Below are positions 18,024 through 27,741 of a stretch of 64,000 bases of DNA, in pieces (position 1 is the stretch's first letter; each line of letters begins with the position of its first letter). The position numbers were made by a program, and so were the translations under genes. The notes under the pieces were generated by a model. That model was not told the origin of the DNA. It saw nothing but the letters and a program-made list of their open reading frames with translations, and did not search any database. Source of the stretch: Spiribacter roseus. GTDB lineage: Bacteria; Pseudomonadota; Gammaproteobacteria; Nitrococcales; Nitrococcaceae. The stretch is from the NCBI RefSeq assembly GCF_002813635.1, contig NZ_CP016382.1, positions 124,001-188,000 of the forward strand, in the 5' to 3' direction.

Positions 18024-18626
18024 TTACGCCCGACAGATCCGGTACAGCGCCACTTCTCCGAACAGGTTGGGCATCCAGCGCGCCAGTCGCGGACTCTTGT
18101 AGTCATGAGATAACACGCGGCGCTCAATAATGTGAATACTCAGCTGCTCGCAGAGTGCTTCAAAATCATCGATGGTGCAGAAATGGATGTTGGGCGTCTC
18201 GTACCAGGCATAGGACAGGGCATGACTCATCGGCATGCGGCCCTTGACCGCCAGGTGCCAGCGCAGCCGGTAATAGGCGAAGTTGGGGAAGGTCACGATG
18301 CCGGTGCGCCCCACCCGCAGCATTTCCCAGAGCAGCTGGTCGGGCCGCTGCACGGCCTGCAGTGTCTGGGTGAGGATGACCTGATCGAAGGCATTGGTGT
18401 CAAAATCGGACAGGCCCTCGTCGATATCGCTCTCGATGACGTTGATGCCGTTGGCAAGGCTCCGGGTGATGCCGTCGGGATCGATCTCCAGCCCATAGCC
18501 GGTGGCCTGGCGGCGATCGAACAGATAGCGCAGCAGCCGGCCATCGCCGCAGCCCAGGTCAAGTACCCGGTCACCGCGGCCCACCCAGTTGGCGACGATT
18601 TCGAGATCCGCACGCAGTGGGCTCAT
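18024..18626 (-). CDS. metW: Methionine biosynthesis protein MetW
   Basis: A 200-residue SAM-methyltransferase-fold protein. The nucleotide-binding loop [15 protein letters not shown] is visible near residue 20. MetW proteins are encoded with metX and are required for, or activate, homoserine acylation in several proteobacteria, apparently without methyltransferase chemistry. The start overlaps the metX stop in ATGA, implying coupled expression and equimolar production. Confidence 0.95.
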   Translation of the reverse strand: MSPLRADLEIVANWVGRGDRVLDLGCGDGRLLRYLFDRRQATGYGLEIDPDGITRSLANGINVIESDIDEGLSDFDTNAFDQVILTQTLQAVQRPDQLLWEMLRVGRTGIVTFPNFAYYRLRWHLAVKGRMPMSHALSYAWYETPNIHFCTIDDFEALCEQLSIHIIERRVLSHDYKSPRLARWMPNLFGEVALYRICRA

Positions 18627-19777
18627 ACCCCGACCTCCTCGGCGATGCGTTGCATATAGGTCGAGAAGACCTCGCGGTAGCGCGGCACCGGCATCAGAAA
18701 GGCGTCGTGGCCGTGGTTGGCGCGGATTTCGGCATAGCTCACGCGTTTGTCGGTATCCAGCAGCGCCCGGACGATTTCATGACTGGCGGCCGGCGGAAAG
18801 CGCCAGTCGCTGGTGAACGAGGCGACGAAAAACGGCGCCGTCACGCCGCTCAGTGCCACCGACAGATCACCATCGGTGGCGGCCGCGGGGTCAAAGTAGT
18901 CCAGCGCCCGGGTCATGAGCAGGTAGGTGTTGGCGTCAAACCGGTCGACGAATGACTCGCCCTGGTAGCGCAGGTAGCTTTCCACCTCGAATTCGACATC
19001 GTAGTTGTAGTGATAGCCGCCCCGCGTGTCGCGCCGCTCGCGCCCGAATTTTTCGCCCATGGCCGCCTCCGAGAGATAGGTGATGTGGCCGAGCATGCGC
19101 GCGAGCATCAGTCCGGTCCGCGGCCGATCGCCGGTGGCGGCGTAGCGGCCGTCCTGGAAATCCGGGTCGGAGCGGATCGCCTGACGGGCGACCTCGTTGA
19201 AGGCGATGTTCTGTGCCGACAGGCGGGGTGCGGCGGCGATGACCACCGCGTGGCGCAGGCGCTCCGGCTGATCGATGGCCCACTGCATGGCCTGCATGCC
19301 GCCCAGGCTGCCGCCGGCCACGGCCGCCCAGCGCGCCACCCCCAGGTGGTCGGCGAGCCGTGCCTGGCTGCGCACCCAGTCGCGCACGGTGACCAGCGGG
19401 AAGTCGGCGCCATAGAGCTCGCCGGTCTCGGGGTCGATCGAGGTGGGGCCGGTGGAACCGTGGCAGCCGCCCAGGTTGTTGCTGCAGACCACGAAGAAGC
19501 GGTTGGTGTCGAGCGGTTTGCCCGGGCCGATGCAGGCCTCCCACCAGCCCGGCTTACGCTCGCCGGCGTGGTGATAGCCCGCGGCATGGTGGTTGCCGGA
19601 CAGGGCATGGCACACCAGGATGGCGTTGCTGGCGTCGGCATTGAGCGTGCCGTAGGTCTCGTAGGCCAGAGTATAGCCCGGCAGCACCCGGCCCGAGTCC
19701 AGCGCCAGGGGTTCATCGAAATGCACGGTCTGCGGGACGATCACCCCGACCGATGTCTCCTCGGCAGGCGCGGCCAT
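18623..19777 (-). CDS. metX: Homoserine O-acyltransferase MetX
   Basis: An alpha/beta-hydrolase-fold enzyme that acylates homoserine, the first committed step of methionine synthesis. The 384-residue length is typical. The nucleophile elbow [12 protein letters not shown] and the catalytic His in [10 protein letters not shown] are visible, as is [11 protein letters not shown]. MetX proteins paired with MetW in proteobacteria often use succinyl-CoA rather than acetyl-CoA; the sequence alone does not let me decide. It overlaps metW. Confidence 0.95.
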   Translation of the reverse strand: MAAPAEETSVGVIVPQTVHFDEPLALDSGRVLPGYTLAYETYGTLNADASNAILVCHALSGNHHAAGYHHAGERKPGWWEACIGPGKPLDTNRFFVVCSNNLGGCHGSTGPTSIDPETGELYGADFPLVTVRDWVRSQARLADHLGVARWAAVAGGSLGGMQAMQWAIDQPERLRHAVVIAAAPRLSAQNIAFNEVARQAIRSDPDFQDGRYAATGDRPRTGLMLARMLGHITYLSEAAMGEKFGRERRDTRGGYHYNYDVEFEVESYLRYQGESFVDRFDANTYLLMTRALDYFDPAAATDGDLSVALSGVTAPFFVASFTSDWRFPPAASHEIVRALLDTDKRVSYAEIRANHGHDAFLMPVPRYREVFSTYMQRIAEEVGV

Positions 19778-19779
19778 GG

Positions 19780-20358
19780 CTACATCATCAGGCCGGGGGC
19801 GATGCGATCAAGCGGCGGCAGCACGAGCATCTTCACCACCTGCAGGGCAAGGATCGCCGCCAGCGGCGACAGATCAATCCCGCCCATGTCCGGCAGGATG
19901 GCCCGAAACGGGCGGATCACCGGCTCGGTCAGGCTCAGCAGCACCGTGGTGGCGGGGTTGTAGTCGGTCGGGCTGACCCACGAGAGGATCGCCCGCACCA
20001 CAATGGCGATGAGGTAGACATTCAGCAGCAGGCTGATCAGTTCCGCGGGCGTGCGCAGCAGCAGGTAGTCGATGCGTGGCGTGACGCCGGCGATGCTCAT
20101 GAGCAGGCTGATCGCGATCATCTGCAGGATCACCATCAGCACGATGGCGGCGATGTCCACGCCGCCCCATGACGGGATCAGGCGGCGCAGGGGCTGCAGC
20201 GCCGGTTGGGTGACGCGCACCAGAAACTGCACCAGCGGATTATAGAAATCCGCCCGCGACCACTGCAGCAGAAACCGCAGCATGACCGCCATGATGTAGA
20301 GGCTGAACAGCGTGTCGACCAGAAACGCCAGCGGATTGGTGAGATAGCCCGGGCCCAT
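19780..20358 (-). CDS. YggT family membrane protein
   Basis: A 192-residue integral membrane protein made of two YGGT repeats, each with a pair of hydrophobic helices around an amphipathic segment (repeat one ending [18 protein letters not shown], repeat two ending [18 protein letters not shown]). The function is unsettled; homologues are linked to osmotic tolerance, cell shape or cell division. Position between proC and metX, with gaps of two bases, is a common gammaproteobacterial arrangement and implies one operon. Confidence 0.92.
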   Translation of the reverse strand: MGPGYLTNPLAFLVDTLFSLYIMAVMLRFLLQWSRADFYNPLVQFLVRVTQPALQPLRRLIPSWGGVDIAAIVLMVILQMIAISLLMSIAGVTPRIDYLLLRTPAELISLLLNVYLIAIVVRAILSWVSPTDYNPATTVLLSLTEPVIRPFRAILPDMGGIDLSPLAAILALQVVKMLVLPPLDRIAPGLMM

Positions 20359-20360
20359 GG

Positions 20361-21188
20361 CTACTGATCTCCCAGCTCTTGGCCCAGTTCCTCGGCGCGT
20401 CGGGCGGCGGCGTGCAGCGCGCGGTGGTAGGCCCCGGCCAGATCCCCGGCCTCGAGCTCGTCGATGGCCGCGGCGGTGGTGCCGCCCGGCGAGGTGACCC
20501 GGCGTTTGAGTTCATCCACATCCTCGGCGCTCTCAAGCGCCATGCGCGCGGCGCCCAGGGCGGTCTCGAGGGTCAGCAGGTGCGCCGTCCGCGCATCCAG
20601 CCCCAGCGACTCGCCGGCGGACTGCATCGCCTCCATGGTCGCGAAGAAATACGCCGGGCCGCTGCCGGAGATCGCCGTGACGGCGTTCATGTCGCGTTCG
20701 TCCTCGAGCCACACGATCAGCCCCACCGCGCGCAGGATGGTCTCGGCCAGATCCCGTTGCTCGCTGCTGACCGCCGCGTTGGCGAACAGTGCCGTCGCGC
20801 CGGTCTGCACCAGGGCCGGCGTGTTGGGCATGGCCCGCACCACCGGCCGGTCGCCGCCCAGCCAGCTGTCGATGTCGGCGCAGCGCACGCCGGCCGCCAC
20901 CGAGATCACCAGGCTGCCCTGGGCCTGAATCTGCGGCGCCAGCTCGCGCACCACATCGGCGACGCGGTTGGGCTTGACCGCCAGTATGACCACGTCGGCG
21001 CCGCGCACGGCCGTGGCGTTTTCCTGAAACGCCTGCACCTCGAAGTCCGCGATCAGGGCCTCGCGGCGCTCGGCGTCCGGTTCGGCGACGCGCAGTCCGG
21101 CGGCCGGATGGCGATCGGCGATGAGCCCACCAATCAGGCTGCGTGCCATGTTGCCGCCACCGATGAAGGCAATGGTCTTTTCATTCAA
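20361..21188 (-). CDS. proC: Pyrroline-5-carboxylate reductase
   Basis: NAD(P)H-dependent last enzyme of proline synthesis. The 275-residue protein has the Rossmann loop FIGGGNMARSLIGGL at the N-terminus, VILAVKPNRV, the RAMPNTPALVQTGATAL block, and the C-terminal dimer domain with SGSGPAYFF and VTSPGGTTAAAI. It overlaps the yggS stop (ATGA), a conserved pairing in many bacteria. Proline may also serve as a compatible solute in a halophile, but that is inference. Confidence 0.96.
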   Translation of the reverse strand: MNEKTIAFIGGGNMARSLIGGLIADRHPAAGLRVAEPDAERREALIADFEVQAFQENATAVRGADVVILAVKPNRVADVVRELAPQIQAQGSLVISVAAGVRCADIDSWLGGDRPVVRAMPNTPALVQTGATALFANAAVSSEQRDLAETILRAVGLIVWLEDERDMNAVTAISGSGPAYFFATMEAMQSAGESLGLDARTAHLLTLETALGAARMALESAEDVDELKRRVTSPGGTTAAAIDELEAGDLAGAYHRALHAAARRAEELGQELGDQ

Positions 21189-21895
21189 GGCGTTTTCTCC
21201 GGTCGGGGTCCGAAAACGGCGGTGCCCAGGCGGACCATCGTGGCGCCCTCGGCCACCGCGGCCTCCAGATCGTTGGACATGCCCATGGACAGGGTATCGA
21301 GTCTCAGGCCCCCGTCGACAAGACCGGCCTGCAGCTCACGCAGCTGCCGGAATGCGGCGCGCTGGGCGTCGAAGTCGGTCACCGCCTCGGGCAGGGTCAT
21401 CAGCCCGCGCAGGGTCAGGTGGGGCAGTTCGGCAATGGCGTGGGCCAGCTCGTGCACCTGCTCCGGCCCGGCGCCGGATTTGCTGGCTTCGCCGCTGACA
21501 TTGACCTGCAGACAGCACTGCAGCGGCGGACGGTCTGCGGGGCGCTGCTCGGACAGCCGCCGGGCGATCTTGAGCCGGTCGACGGTGTGCACCCAGTCAA
21601 AGCCCTCGGCAACCGCGCGGGTCTTATTGGACTGGATGGCCCCGACGAAATGCCATTCGATGGGGGTGTCGGCCAGCGTCTCGCGCTTCTCCGCCCCCTC
21701 CTGCAGATAGTTCTCGCCAAACGCCTGCTGACCCTCGGCCAGTGCCGCCCGCAGGGCTTCGACGGGCTGGCGCTTGCTGACCGCCAGCAGCGCTACACTG
21801 CCGGGTTGACGGCCATAGCTGGCCTCGGCGGTGCGGATCCGCTGGCGGACCGCCGCCAGGCGTCGGGCGATGTCGTGAGCCGGGGTTGTCGTCAT
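21185..21895 (-). CDS. PLP homeostasis protein (YggS/PROSC family)
   Basis: A 236-residue PLP-binding TIM-barrel protein without known catalytic activity, which buffers pyridoxal phosphate and affects amino-acid pools. The PLP lysine is in LLAVSKRQPVEAL; family blocks FGENYLQEG, WHFVGAIQSNK and SMGMSNDLEAAV are present. The start at 21895 (MTTTPAHDIA) is where homology begins, although the frame is open 60 codons upstream. It is coupled to proC. Confidence 0.94.
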   Translation of the reverse strand: MTTTPAHDIARRLAAVRQRIRTAEASYGRQPGSVALLAVSKRQPVEALRAALAEGQQAFGENYLQEGAEKRETLADTPIEWHFVGAIQSNKTRAVAEGFDWVHTVDRLKIARRLSEQRPADRPPLQCCLQVNVSGEASKSGAGPEQVHELAHAIAELPHLTLRGLMTLPEAVTDFDAQRAAFRQLRELQAGLVDGGLRLDTLSMGMSNDLEAAVAEGATMVRLGTAVFGPRPEKTP

Positions 21896-21965
21896 GACCG
21901 AATGATACGGCGGGAGGTGTGATGGCGTCGAATGCTGCAGGCCGCGGGCCGATCCCGGCGGTTGC

Positions 21966-22652
21966 CTAGCGACTCGGCAGCTCCACCCATTCGGCCTCGC
22001 CGACATTGGCGGCGGCACCCTGGCGGAACGGGTGCAGGCTCTGCCACGGACCGAAGGCGATGACACGCAGCCCATCGCGCTGGTCCGCCGGCGTGTCGCC
22101 CAGATAGCGGCTGGTCAGCTCGATGACGCTGCCCTCATGGACACCGGGGCGCTCCTCGTCGAGCGCCACCCGGGCCGGGACACCGGCCTGCTCCAGCGCC
22201 GTCAGCCCGGCGATGGCCACCTCGCTCAGCGCCGGCACGAAAAACCGCGACGGCACCAGCCGGCCCGGGATGCCATGCCGGCCGCCGAGCAGGGCGAGCC
22301 GGGTCTGATCGGCATGCCGTTCGGCCAGCGCGATGGCCGGGCCCACCCCCAGGTTCTCGCCGATGATCAGCAGCGTATCGTCGGGATCCGGGCGCACGGC
22401 CTGACCCTGCAGCGCCGATACCGAGACGGTCAGCCCCGGTCGCAGCCCGTCGGGGAGGCAGGCGCCGGGCAGGATGCCGGCCACCCAACCCTCGCCGGTA
22501 TCGGCGTCACGGATCGGCAGGCAGAGGCGCTGGCCATTGAGGTCAAGCCACAGCCACTGACCGGGTGCGGGGCGGCCGGCACGCCACTCGAGCCGGAGCA
22601 GCCACCAGTCATCGATGACCGGCATGGCATCGATGAGCCGGCCCGGTGTCAT
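21966..22652 (-). CDS. Ferredoxin-reductase-like protein in pyr operon, lacking Fe-S cysteines
   Basis: A 228-residue protein whose layout recalls the electron-transfer subunit of dihydroorotate dehydrogenase (PyrK) and other ferredoxin-NADP reductase-fold proteins. It has an N-terminal beta-rich part, PGQWLWLDLNG, and then a nucleotide-binding part with IIGENLGVGPAIALAERH. The cysteine cluster that ligates the PyrK [2Fe-2S] centre is absent; only two scattered Cys residues are seen. The ATG at 22652 overlaps the pyrC' stop (ATGA). The function is unknown; electron transfer related to pyrimidine synthesis is a guess from position. Confidence 0.6.
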   Translation of the reverse strand: MTPGRLIDAMPVIDDWWLLRLEWRAGRPAPGQWLWLDLNGQRLCLPIRDADTGEGWVAGILPGACLPDGLRPGLTVSVSALQGQAVRPDPDDTLLIIGENLGVGPAIALAERHADQTRLALLGGRHGIPGRLVPSRFFVPALSEVAIAGLTALEQAGVPARVALDEERPGVHEGSVIELTSRYLGDTPADQRDGLRVIAFGPWQSLHPFRQGAAANVGEAEWVELPSR

Positions 22653-23932
22653 GCCCGGTCGGCGGCGCGGATCAGGCGCCCGCCCACCAGCGTATGCGTA
22701 GCGCGGGCGCTGAACTCCCAGCCCAGAAACGGCGAATTGTGGCCGCGGCTGGCGAGCGTCCCGCGGGTGCAGAACCACGGGGCCACCGGGTCGACGACGA
22801 CCAGGTCGGCAACACCGCCCAGGCCCAGGCGCCCTCCCTCGAGCCCCAGCAGGCGCGCCGGCTCAACGGTCACCGTCGCCAGGGCGCGGTGCAGGGGGAG
22901 GACTTCGTCTTCCACCAGCCGCAGCACCAGGGGCAGGAGGGTGTCGATGCCGCTGGCGCCCGGCTCGGTACTGGCGAAGGGGCCATCCTTGGCGTCGCCG
23001 TCGTGGGGCTGATGGTCGGAGCAGATGATGCGCACGACCCGATCCGCCACGGCCTGGCGCAGCGCCTGGCGGTCGACGATATCGCGCAGGGGCGGATCCA
23101 GATGAAAACGGGTGTCGTACTCCATGGCGTCCTGATCGGTCAGGAACAGCTGATGGATCGCGACATCGGCGCTCAGCCGGCGCTGGCGGCCCTGTTCATC
23201 GGTCAGCAGGCGGGCGCCCTCGGCGCTGGACAGCCGGCCGACATGCACGCGGGCCCGGGTGGCGCCGGCCACCGCCAGCTGGCGCCCGAGACCGGCAGTT
23301 TCGGCGGCGGCCGGCACGCCGGGCAGGCCCAGCCGGGTGGCGGTGGGACCTTCGTTGAGGCAGCCCGTGGCCAGGAACGGATCCACCGGCGTGAGCAGCG
23401 CCGGCAGCGAGAAGGTGCAGGCGTAGTCCAGGGCATTGCGCAGCACCCGCGAGTCCTGCACCGGCCGGCCACCGTCGGAGACGGCCGGACAGCCGGCCGC
23501 GGCCAGCCCCGCCATGGCCGATAGCTGTTCGCCGGCCAGCCCCAGGGTCAGGGCACCCAGCGGGACGACCCGGGCGCCGGCGGCCTGCTCGGCGCGGTGC
23601 GTGACCTGCTCGACCACCGCCGGGCTGTCCATGACCGGCGTCGTGTCCGGTGGCATGACCAGGGTGGTGATCCCGGCGGCGGCCGCGGCGCGGCTCTCGC
23701 TGGCGATGTCGGCCTTGCGCGTCAGGCCCGGTTCGCGCAGCCGGGCGCTCAGATCGATCAGCCCCGGCATCACCCACTGGCCCGCCGCGTCGATGGTCTG
23801 GTCGGGGGTGAAGTCGTCGACCGTGCCGCCGAGCTGGACGATGCGGCCATCGGCGACGGCCAGATCGCCCACCTCGTCGAGTCCGCTCTCGGGATCGATC
23901 AGCCGCCCCTGACGGATGAGTATGCGCGTCAT
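22649..23932 (-). CDS. pyrC': Dihydroorotase-like protein, non-catalytic PyrC' (PyrX)
   Basis: A 427-residue class I dihydroorotase homologue. The N-terminal metal-binding motif, normally PGLIDxHxHLREPG, reads [14 protein letters not shown] here, so both metal-ligand His are lost. Other blocks remain, such as CSDHQPHD. This matches the inactive PyrC' subunit that in Pseudomonas and relatives is required for the structure of the PyrB dodecamer. It overlaps pyrB in ATGA. An active dihydroorotase must be encoded elsewhere. Confidence 0.9.
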   Translation of the reverse strand: MTRILIRQGRLIDPESGLDEVGDLAVADGRIVQLGGTVDDFTPDQTIDAAGQWVMPGLIDLSARLREPGLTRKADIASESRAAAAAGITTLVMPPDTTPVMDSPAVVEQVTHRAEQAAGARVVPLGALTLGLAGEQLSAMAGLAAAGCPAVSDGGRPVQDSRVLRNALDYACTFSLPALLTPVDPFLATGCLNEGPTATRLGLPGVPAAAETAGLGRQLAVAGATRARVHVGRLSSAEGARLLTDEQGRQRRLSADVAIHQLFLTDQDAMEYDTRFHLDPPLRDIVDRQALRQAVADRVVRIICSDHQPHDGDAKDGPFASTEPGASGIDTLLPLVLRLVEDEVLPLHRALATVTVEPARLLGLEGGRLGLGGVADLVVVDPVAPWFCTRGTLASRGHNSPFLGWEFSARATHTLVGGRLIRAADRA

Positions 23933-24897
23933 GATGCCTCCCGCGGGGTGTCGGGCTGGACGCCCAGGACCATGGTCATGACCGCCATGCGGACCGCGAT
24001 GCCGTTGGTGACCTGATCGAGGATCACCGAGCGCGGCCCGTCGGCCAGCGCCGAGTCGATCTCGACGCCCCGGTTGATGGGCCCGGGGTGCATGACGATC
24101 GCCTCGGGGTGCGCACCGCGCAGGCGCGATTCGGTGAGTCCGTAGTGGCGGAAGTACTCCGACTCGCCCGGCAGCAGCGCGCCCTGCATGCGTTCGCGCT
24201 GCAGGCGCAGGGCGATGACCACATCGGCATCCCGCAGACCGGCATTAAGGTCGTTGTAGACCTGCGCGCCCAGGCTGTCGATGTCGGCGGGCAGCAGGGT
24301 GTCGGGGGCGATGACCCGCACCTCGCCGGCGCCCAGCGCGTTGAAGGCATGGATCTGCGAGCGCGCCACCCGCGAATGGCGGATGTCCCCGACGATGGCG
24401 ATGCGCAGGGGCTCGAAGGCGCCCTTGTGGCGGCGGATGGTGAAGGCATCGAGCATGGCCTGGGTTGGATGGGCGTGCCAGCCGTCGCCGGCATTCAGCA
24501 CCGCGACGCCCGGGTCGACATGCCGGGCGAAATACTCCGCGGCGCCGCTCTGGTGGTGGCGCACCACGAACATGTCGGCCTGCATGGCCTGCAGGTTGCG
24601 CAGCATGTCGAGCAGGCTCTCGCCCTTGGTGGTCGTGGTGTCGACGGCGATGTTGAGTACATCGGCCGAGAGCCGTTTGGCGGCCAGCTCGAAGGTGGTG
24701 CGGGTGCGGGTGCTCGACTCAAAGAATAGATTGACCACGGTGCGGCCGCGCAGCAACGGGACGGTCTTCACCGATTTGCCCAGCACGCCGGCAAACGATT
24801 CGGCGGTGTCGAGGATGCGCCCGAGCAGGCGCGGATCGACGCCTTCAGTGGTCAGGAAATGCCGCAGGTTGCCCTGGGTGTCGATCTGCACGCTCAT
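23929..24897 (-). CDS. pyrB: Aspartate carbamoyltransferase catalytic subunit
   Basis: Catalyses carbamoyl-aspartate formation, the committed step of pyrimidine synthesis. The 322-residue protein has the carbamoyl-phosphate motif [10 protein letters not shown], the [12 protein letters not shown] block, and [10 protein letters not shown] near the C-terminus. It overlaps pyrC' and pyrR on either side; in this arrangement PyrB is expected to assemble with the inactive PyrC' rather than with PyrI. Confidence 0.97.
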   Translation of the reverse strand: MSVQIDTQGNLRHFLTTEGVDPRLLGRILDTAESFAGVLGKSVKTVPLLRGRTVVNLFFESSTRTRTTFELAAKRLSADVLNIAVDTTTTKGESLLDMLRNLQAMQADMFVVRHHQSGAAEYFARHVDPGVAVLNAGDGWHAHPTQAMLDAFTIRRHKGAFEPLRIAIVGDIRHSRVARSQIHAFNALGAGEVRVIAPDTLLPADIDSLGAQVYNDLNAGLRDADVVIALRLQRERMQGALLPGESEYFRHYGLTESRLRGAHPEAIVMHPGPINRGVEIDSALADGPRSVILDQVTNGIAVRMAVMTMVLGVQPDTPREAS

Positions 24898-25406
24898 GGG
24901 CTCGCCTCCTCGATCACCAGATGCAGGGGGTCGGGACCGCGCAGCTTGACGCGCTGGCGCGGAGCCAGGTCGATGGGCGCGGCGGCGATGTCCGCCGCGA
25001 TGGGCAGCTGACGGCCGGAGCGCTCCAACAGCACCACCACGCGCACCGCGGCCGGGCGGCCATAGTCGAAGATCTCGTTGAGGGCCGCGCGGATGGTGCG
25101 CCCGGTGTAGAGGATATCGTCGACCAGGATGATCACCCGGTCGTCAATATCCAGCGGCATGCGGCTTGGCTGGATATCGCCGGGCAGACCGGCGCGGCTC
25201 AGGTCGTCGCGGTAGAAGGCGATGTCGAGGGTGCCCGGGGCCGTGTCCAGTCCCAGGCGCTGCTGCAGGGCCCGGGCCAGCCAGGCACCGCCCTGATGGA
25301 TGCCCACCAGGGTGCAGCGCTCGCGGCCCTCGGCATCGATGAGCGCGGCGACGCGGGTGGTCAGCTGCTCGAGCAGCGGTTCGATATCAGGCAGATCGGT
25401 GCTCAC
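24894..25406 (-). CDS. pyrR: PyrR, pyrimidine operon regulator / uracil phosphoribosyltransferase
   Basis: A 170-residue type I phosphoribosyltransferase-fold protein with the PRPP loop [18 protein letters not shown]. In Bacillus PyrR is an mRNA attenuator; in Pseudomonas-type bacteria the homologue is encoded at the head of pyrBC' and can have uracil phosphoribosyltransferase activity. I see no classical PyrR anti-antiterminator in the tight overlap with ruvX, so RNA control at this site is not supported. Confidence 0.93.
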   Translation of the reverse strand: MSTDLPDIEPLLEQLTTRVAALIDAEGRERCTLVGIHQGGAWLARALQQRLGLDTAPGTLDIAFYRDDLSRAGLPGDIQPSRMPLDIDDRVIILVDDILYTGRTIRAALNEIFDYGRPAAVRVVVLLERSGRQLPIAADIAAAPIDLAPRQRVKLRGPDPLHLVIEEASP

Positions 25407-25816
25407 GGGAAATGCTCGCTTAACCAGGTCTCGAGGATGATACGCGCCGCCTCGGCATCGATCACCTCGGGGCGCTGGCCCCGGCCGCGCACGGCGTCCC
25501 GGGCCGCGTGACTGGACAGATGCTCGTCGATGCGATGGACGCTGCCGCCGCTGCGCCGGGCGAGCTCGCCGGCAAACCGCTCCGCAAGCCGGGTGCTGTG
25601 CGAGTCGCGGCCATCGGCATGTCGCGGAATGCCCACGATCAGGCCCTCCGGGCTCCAGTCGTCGATCAGCCCCTGAAGGCGTGACCAGTCGGGCGTCCCC
25701 TGACGGCAGGTGATCACCGCCAGCGCACGGGCATGCCCGGTGACGGTCTCGCCAACGGCGACGCCCAGGCGTTTTTCGCCCGCGTCAAAGCCCAGATAGG
25801 TGCCGGTCGCGCTCAT
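25403..25816 (-). CDS. ruvX: Putative pre-16S rRNA nuclease / Holliday junction resolvase (YqgF)
   Basis: A 137-residue RNase H-fold nuclease. The N-terminal acidic motif YLGFDAGEKRLGVAVG carries the catalytic Asp, followed by LIVGIPRHADG and the DEHLSSHAA motif, where the usual DERLSS is slightly altered. YqgF acts in 16S rRNA 5'-end maturation in E. coli. It sits in the conserved gshB-tonB-ruvX-pyrR order, overlapping pyrR, but yqgE, usually just upstream of it, is missing. Confidence 0.93.
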   Translation of the reverse strand: MSATGTYLGFDAGEKRLGVAVGETVTGHARALAVITCRQGTPDWSRLQGLIDDWSPEGLIVGIPRHADGRDSHSTRLAERFAGELARRSGGSVHRIDEHLSSHAARDAVRGRGQRPEVIDAEAARIILETWLSEHFP

Positions 25817-25832
25817 CGCCCGCCAGTATCCG

Positions 25833-26408
25833 TCAGTCCCCGCCGAATGACCAGCTGCGGGTGATGACCAGCGTGTCCCGGTCCTCGAGGATGGTCTCGG
25901 GCACCGGGGGGTAGGGCGCGGCGGCCTGCACCAGGGATCGCGCGGCCCGGCGCAGCACCGGGTTATCGCTGCCGCCGATGATACGCGCCCCGCGCACCTC
26001 GCCGGCGGCGTTGAGGGTGATGGCCATCACCACCCGGCCACGGATGCCGGCGTTGATCAGTTCGGCCGGATAGGCGCGGTTGCCGCGGGTTTCGGTGTGC
26101 ACGATCCAGTCGCGCAGATACCGCGCCCGGGCGTCGTCATCCTGGGTGCCGTCGATGGCACGCGGCGCGGGATCGGCGGACGATCGGGCGGATTCGCTCG
26201 CGGGTCCGTCCCCGGCCATCAGCCGCAACACCGGCCGGTCGGCCGGGCTGGCGGGCTGCACGTTGAGCGCCAGGGGGCGCTCGGCGGTCCGCGTCGCGGG
26301 TGTCGGTGGCATGGGTCCGAGCGGGCCCATGATCACGATCAGGTGGATCACCGCCGAAATCAGTATCGCCATGATCAGCCGATCGCGGACCCGGGCGGCA
26401 TCCTCCAT
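25833..26408 (-). CDS. TonB C-terminal domain protein
   Basis: A 191-residue TonB-like energy-transducing protein. An N-terminal membrane helix (about residues 12-28) is followed by a periplasmic linker and a C-terminal TonB domain containing NRAYPAELINAGIRGRVVMA and the characteristic VQAAAPYPPVPE. The linker is short and not Pro-Lys rich, unlike classical TonB. Members at the gshB-ruvX locus form a conserved subgroup of uncertain partner. No exbB or exbD is adjacent. Confidence 0.88.
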   Translation of the reverse strand: MEDAARVRDRLIMAILISAVIHLIVIMGPLGPMPPTPATRTAERPLALNVQPASPADRPVLRLMAGDGPASESARSSADPAPRAIDGTQDDDARARYLRDWIVHTETRGNRAYPAELINAGIRGRVVMAITLNAAGEVRGARIIGGSDNPVLRRAARSLVQAAAPYPPVPETILEDRDTLVITRSWSFGGD

Positions 26409-26414
26409 TATCGA

Positions 26415-27371
26415 TCAGGATGCGGCGGGCAGCGCGCGCTCGATGGCCGCAAACAGCTCGCCGGCGATGCAGGTCTCCTGCTGGGCGTCGATCTCGCGCA
26501 CGCAGGTGGGACTGGTGACGTTGATTTCGGTGAGATAGCCGCCAATCACATCCAGCCCGGCAAACAGGATCCCCTGCTCGATGAGCAGCGGTCGCACCTG
26601 ATCGACGATCCAGCGCTCGCGATCGGTCAGGGGGCGGGCAACGCCGCGACCGCCGGCGGCCAGGTTGCCGCGGCTCTCGCCGGCGGCGGGCAGGCGCGCC
26701 AGGGCATAATCCACGGGCTGACCATCGATCACCAGGATGCGGCGGTCGCCGTCACTGATCTCCGGCAGGTAGCGCTGCGCCATGACGTAGCGCGTGCCCC
26801 GTTCGGAGAGCTGCTCGATGATGACGCTGGTATTCGGATCGCCGGCCTGCACCACGAAGATGGCCTCGCCGCCCATGCCATGCAGCGGCTTGAGCACCGC
26901 CTGCCCCTGGGCGTCGATGAATGCCCGCAGCGGGGCGGCCTTCATTTCGACAACGGTGGGCGTGCAGCACTGCGGGAACATCGCGATGGCGAGCTTTTCC
27001 TGGACATTGCGCAGCCCGGCCGGTCGATTCACGACCTGGACGCCGGCGCGCTCGGCCACTTCGAGGATCTGCGTGGCATAGACAAAGGCGCTGTCCACCG
27101 GCGGGTCCTTGCGCATGAGCAGGGCATCGAGCTCGTCGAGCGGGGCTTCGCGGCGCTCGCCCAGGCTGAACCAGTCGTGATTGTCATCGCGCACCGTCAG
27201 TTCGGCCCCGTCCCCGTAGGCAACCCCGTCGCGCAGGGCCAGGTCGGCCAGGGTGTAGTACTGGATTATCCAGCCGCGCCGCTGCGCTTCGAGCAGCATG
27301 GCAAGGGTGGTGTCCTTGTACGGGGTGATCCCCTCGATGGGATCCATGACAACGCCGAGGCGGTAGGGCAT
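26415..27371 (-). CDS. gshB: Glutathione synthetase
   Basis: ATP-grasp enzyme that joins glycine to gamma-glutamylcysteine. The 318-residue protein begins MPYRLGVVMDPIEGITPYKD, a typical GshB N-terminus, and has ATP-grasp blocks VLKPLHGMGGEAIF and FAGLDVIGGYLTEINVTSPT. The ATG at 27371 is favoured over the longer open frame because AAAGGAGTG lies about eight bases upstream. It heads the minus-strand run towards pyrR and is divergent from the toxin-antitoxin pair. Confidence 0.97.
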   Translation of the reverse strand: MPYRLGVVMDPIEGITPYKDTTLAMLLEAQRRGWIIQYYTLADLALRDGVAYGDGAELTVRDDNHDWFSLGERREAPLDELDALLMRKDPPVDSAFVYATQILEVAERAGVQVVNRPAGLRNVQEKLAIAMFPQCCTPTVVEMKAAPLRAFIDAQGQAVLKPLHGMGGEAIFVVQAGDPNTSVIIEQLSERGTRYVMAQRYLPEISDGDRRILVIDGQPVDYALARLPAAGESRGNLAAGGRGVARPLTDRERWIVDQVRPLLIEQGILFAGLDVIGGYLTEINVTSPTCVREIDAQQETCIAGELFAAIERALPAAS

Positions 27372-27433
27372 AGCGGGCACTCCTTTGGCAGGCGCGCAGT
27401 ATAAGCCATCACCGCGAGTGCGTCGCCAGCGCC

Positions 27434-27480
27434 TTGCCAAGTTTCTTATCAACGGATAATTTGCACTCATTGATTGCAAA
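27434..27480 (+). promoter_or_regulatory. Promoter and palindromic operator of the fitAB-like operon
   Basis: TTGCCA (27434-27439) and GATAAT (27455-27460), 15 bases apart, form a plausible sigma-70 promoter. Overlapping the expected transcription start is the inverted repeat TTTGCA (27460-27465) / TGCAAA (27475-27480) with a nine-base spacer. Ribbon-helix-helix antitoxins bind such repeats, so autoregulation is the likely role. Confidence 0.55.
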
Positions 27481-27492
27481 ATGGAGTCTGTC

Positions 27493-27741
27493 ATGGCCGC
27501 AATGACAATTCGTCATCTGGATGAAGCACTGAAGCGCCGCTTGCGCATTCAGGCGGCTGTGCATGGGCGTTCCATGGAGGATGAAGCCCGGGACATCCTG
27601 CGGGTTGCCCTGACCAGCGAAGATGCCGAGACGGGATCGCTCTATGAGGCAATCCGTCGTCGTATCGAACCGTTGGGTGGCGTGGAGCTGGATGTTCCGC
27701 AGCGCGAGTCGATGCGCGAGCCGCCGGATCTATCTGAATGA
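27493..27741 (+). CDS. FitA-like ribbon-helix-helix antitoxin
   Basis: An 82-residue antitoxin with an N-terminal ribbon-helix-helix domain of the FitA/Arc type: AMTIRHLDEALKRRLRIQAA, then GRSMEDEARDILRVAL. It should bind the PIN toxin through its C-terminal tail and repress its own promoter as a toxin-antitoxin complex. I prefer the ATG at 27493, six bases after GGAG, to the ATG at 27481. The stop overlaps the toxin start (ATGA). Base composition is less GC-rich than flanking genes, consistent with horizontal acquisition. Confidence 0.88.
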   Translation: MAAMTIRHLDEALKRRLRIQAAVHGRSMEDEARDILRVALTSEDAETGSLYEAIRRRIEPLGGVELDVPQRESMREPPDLSE

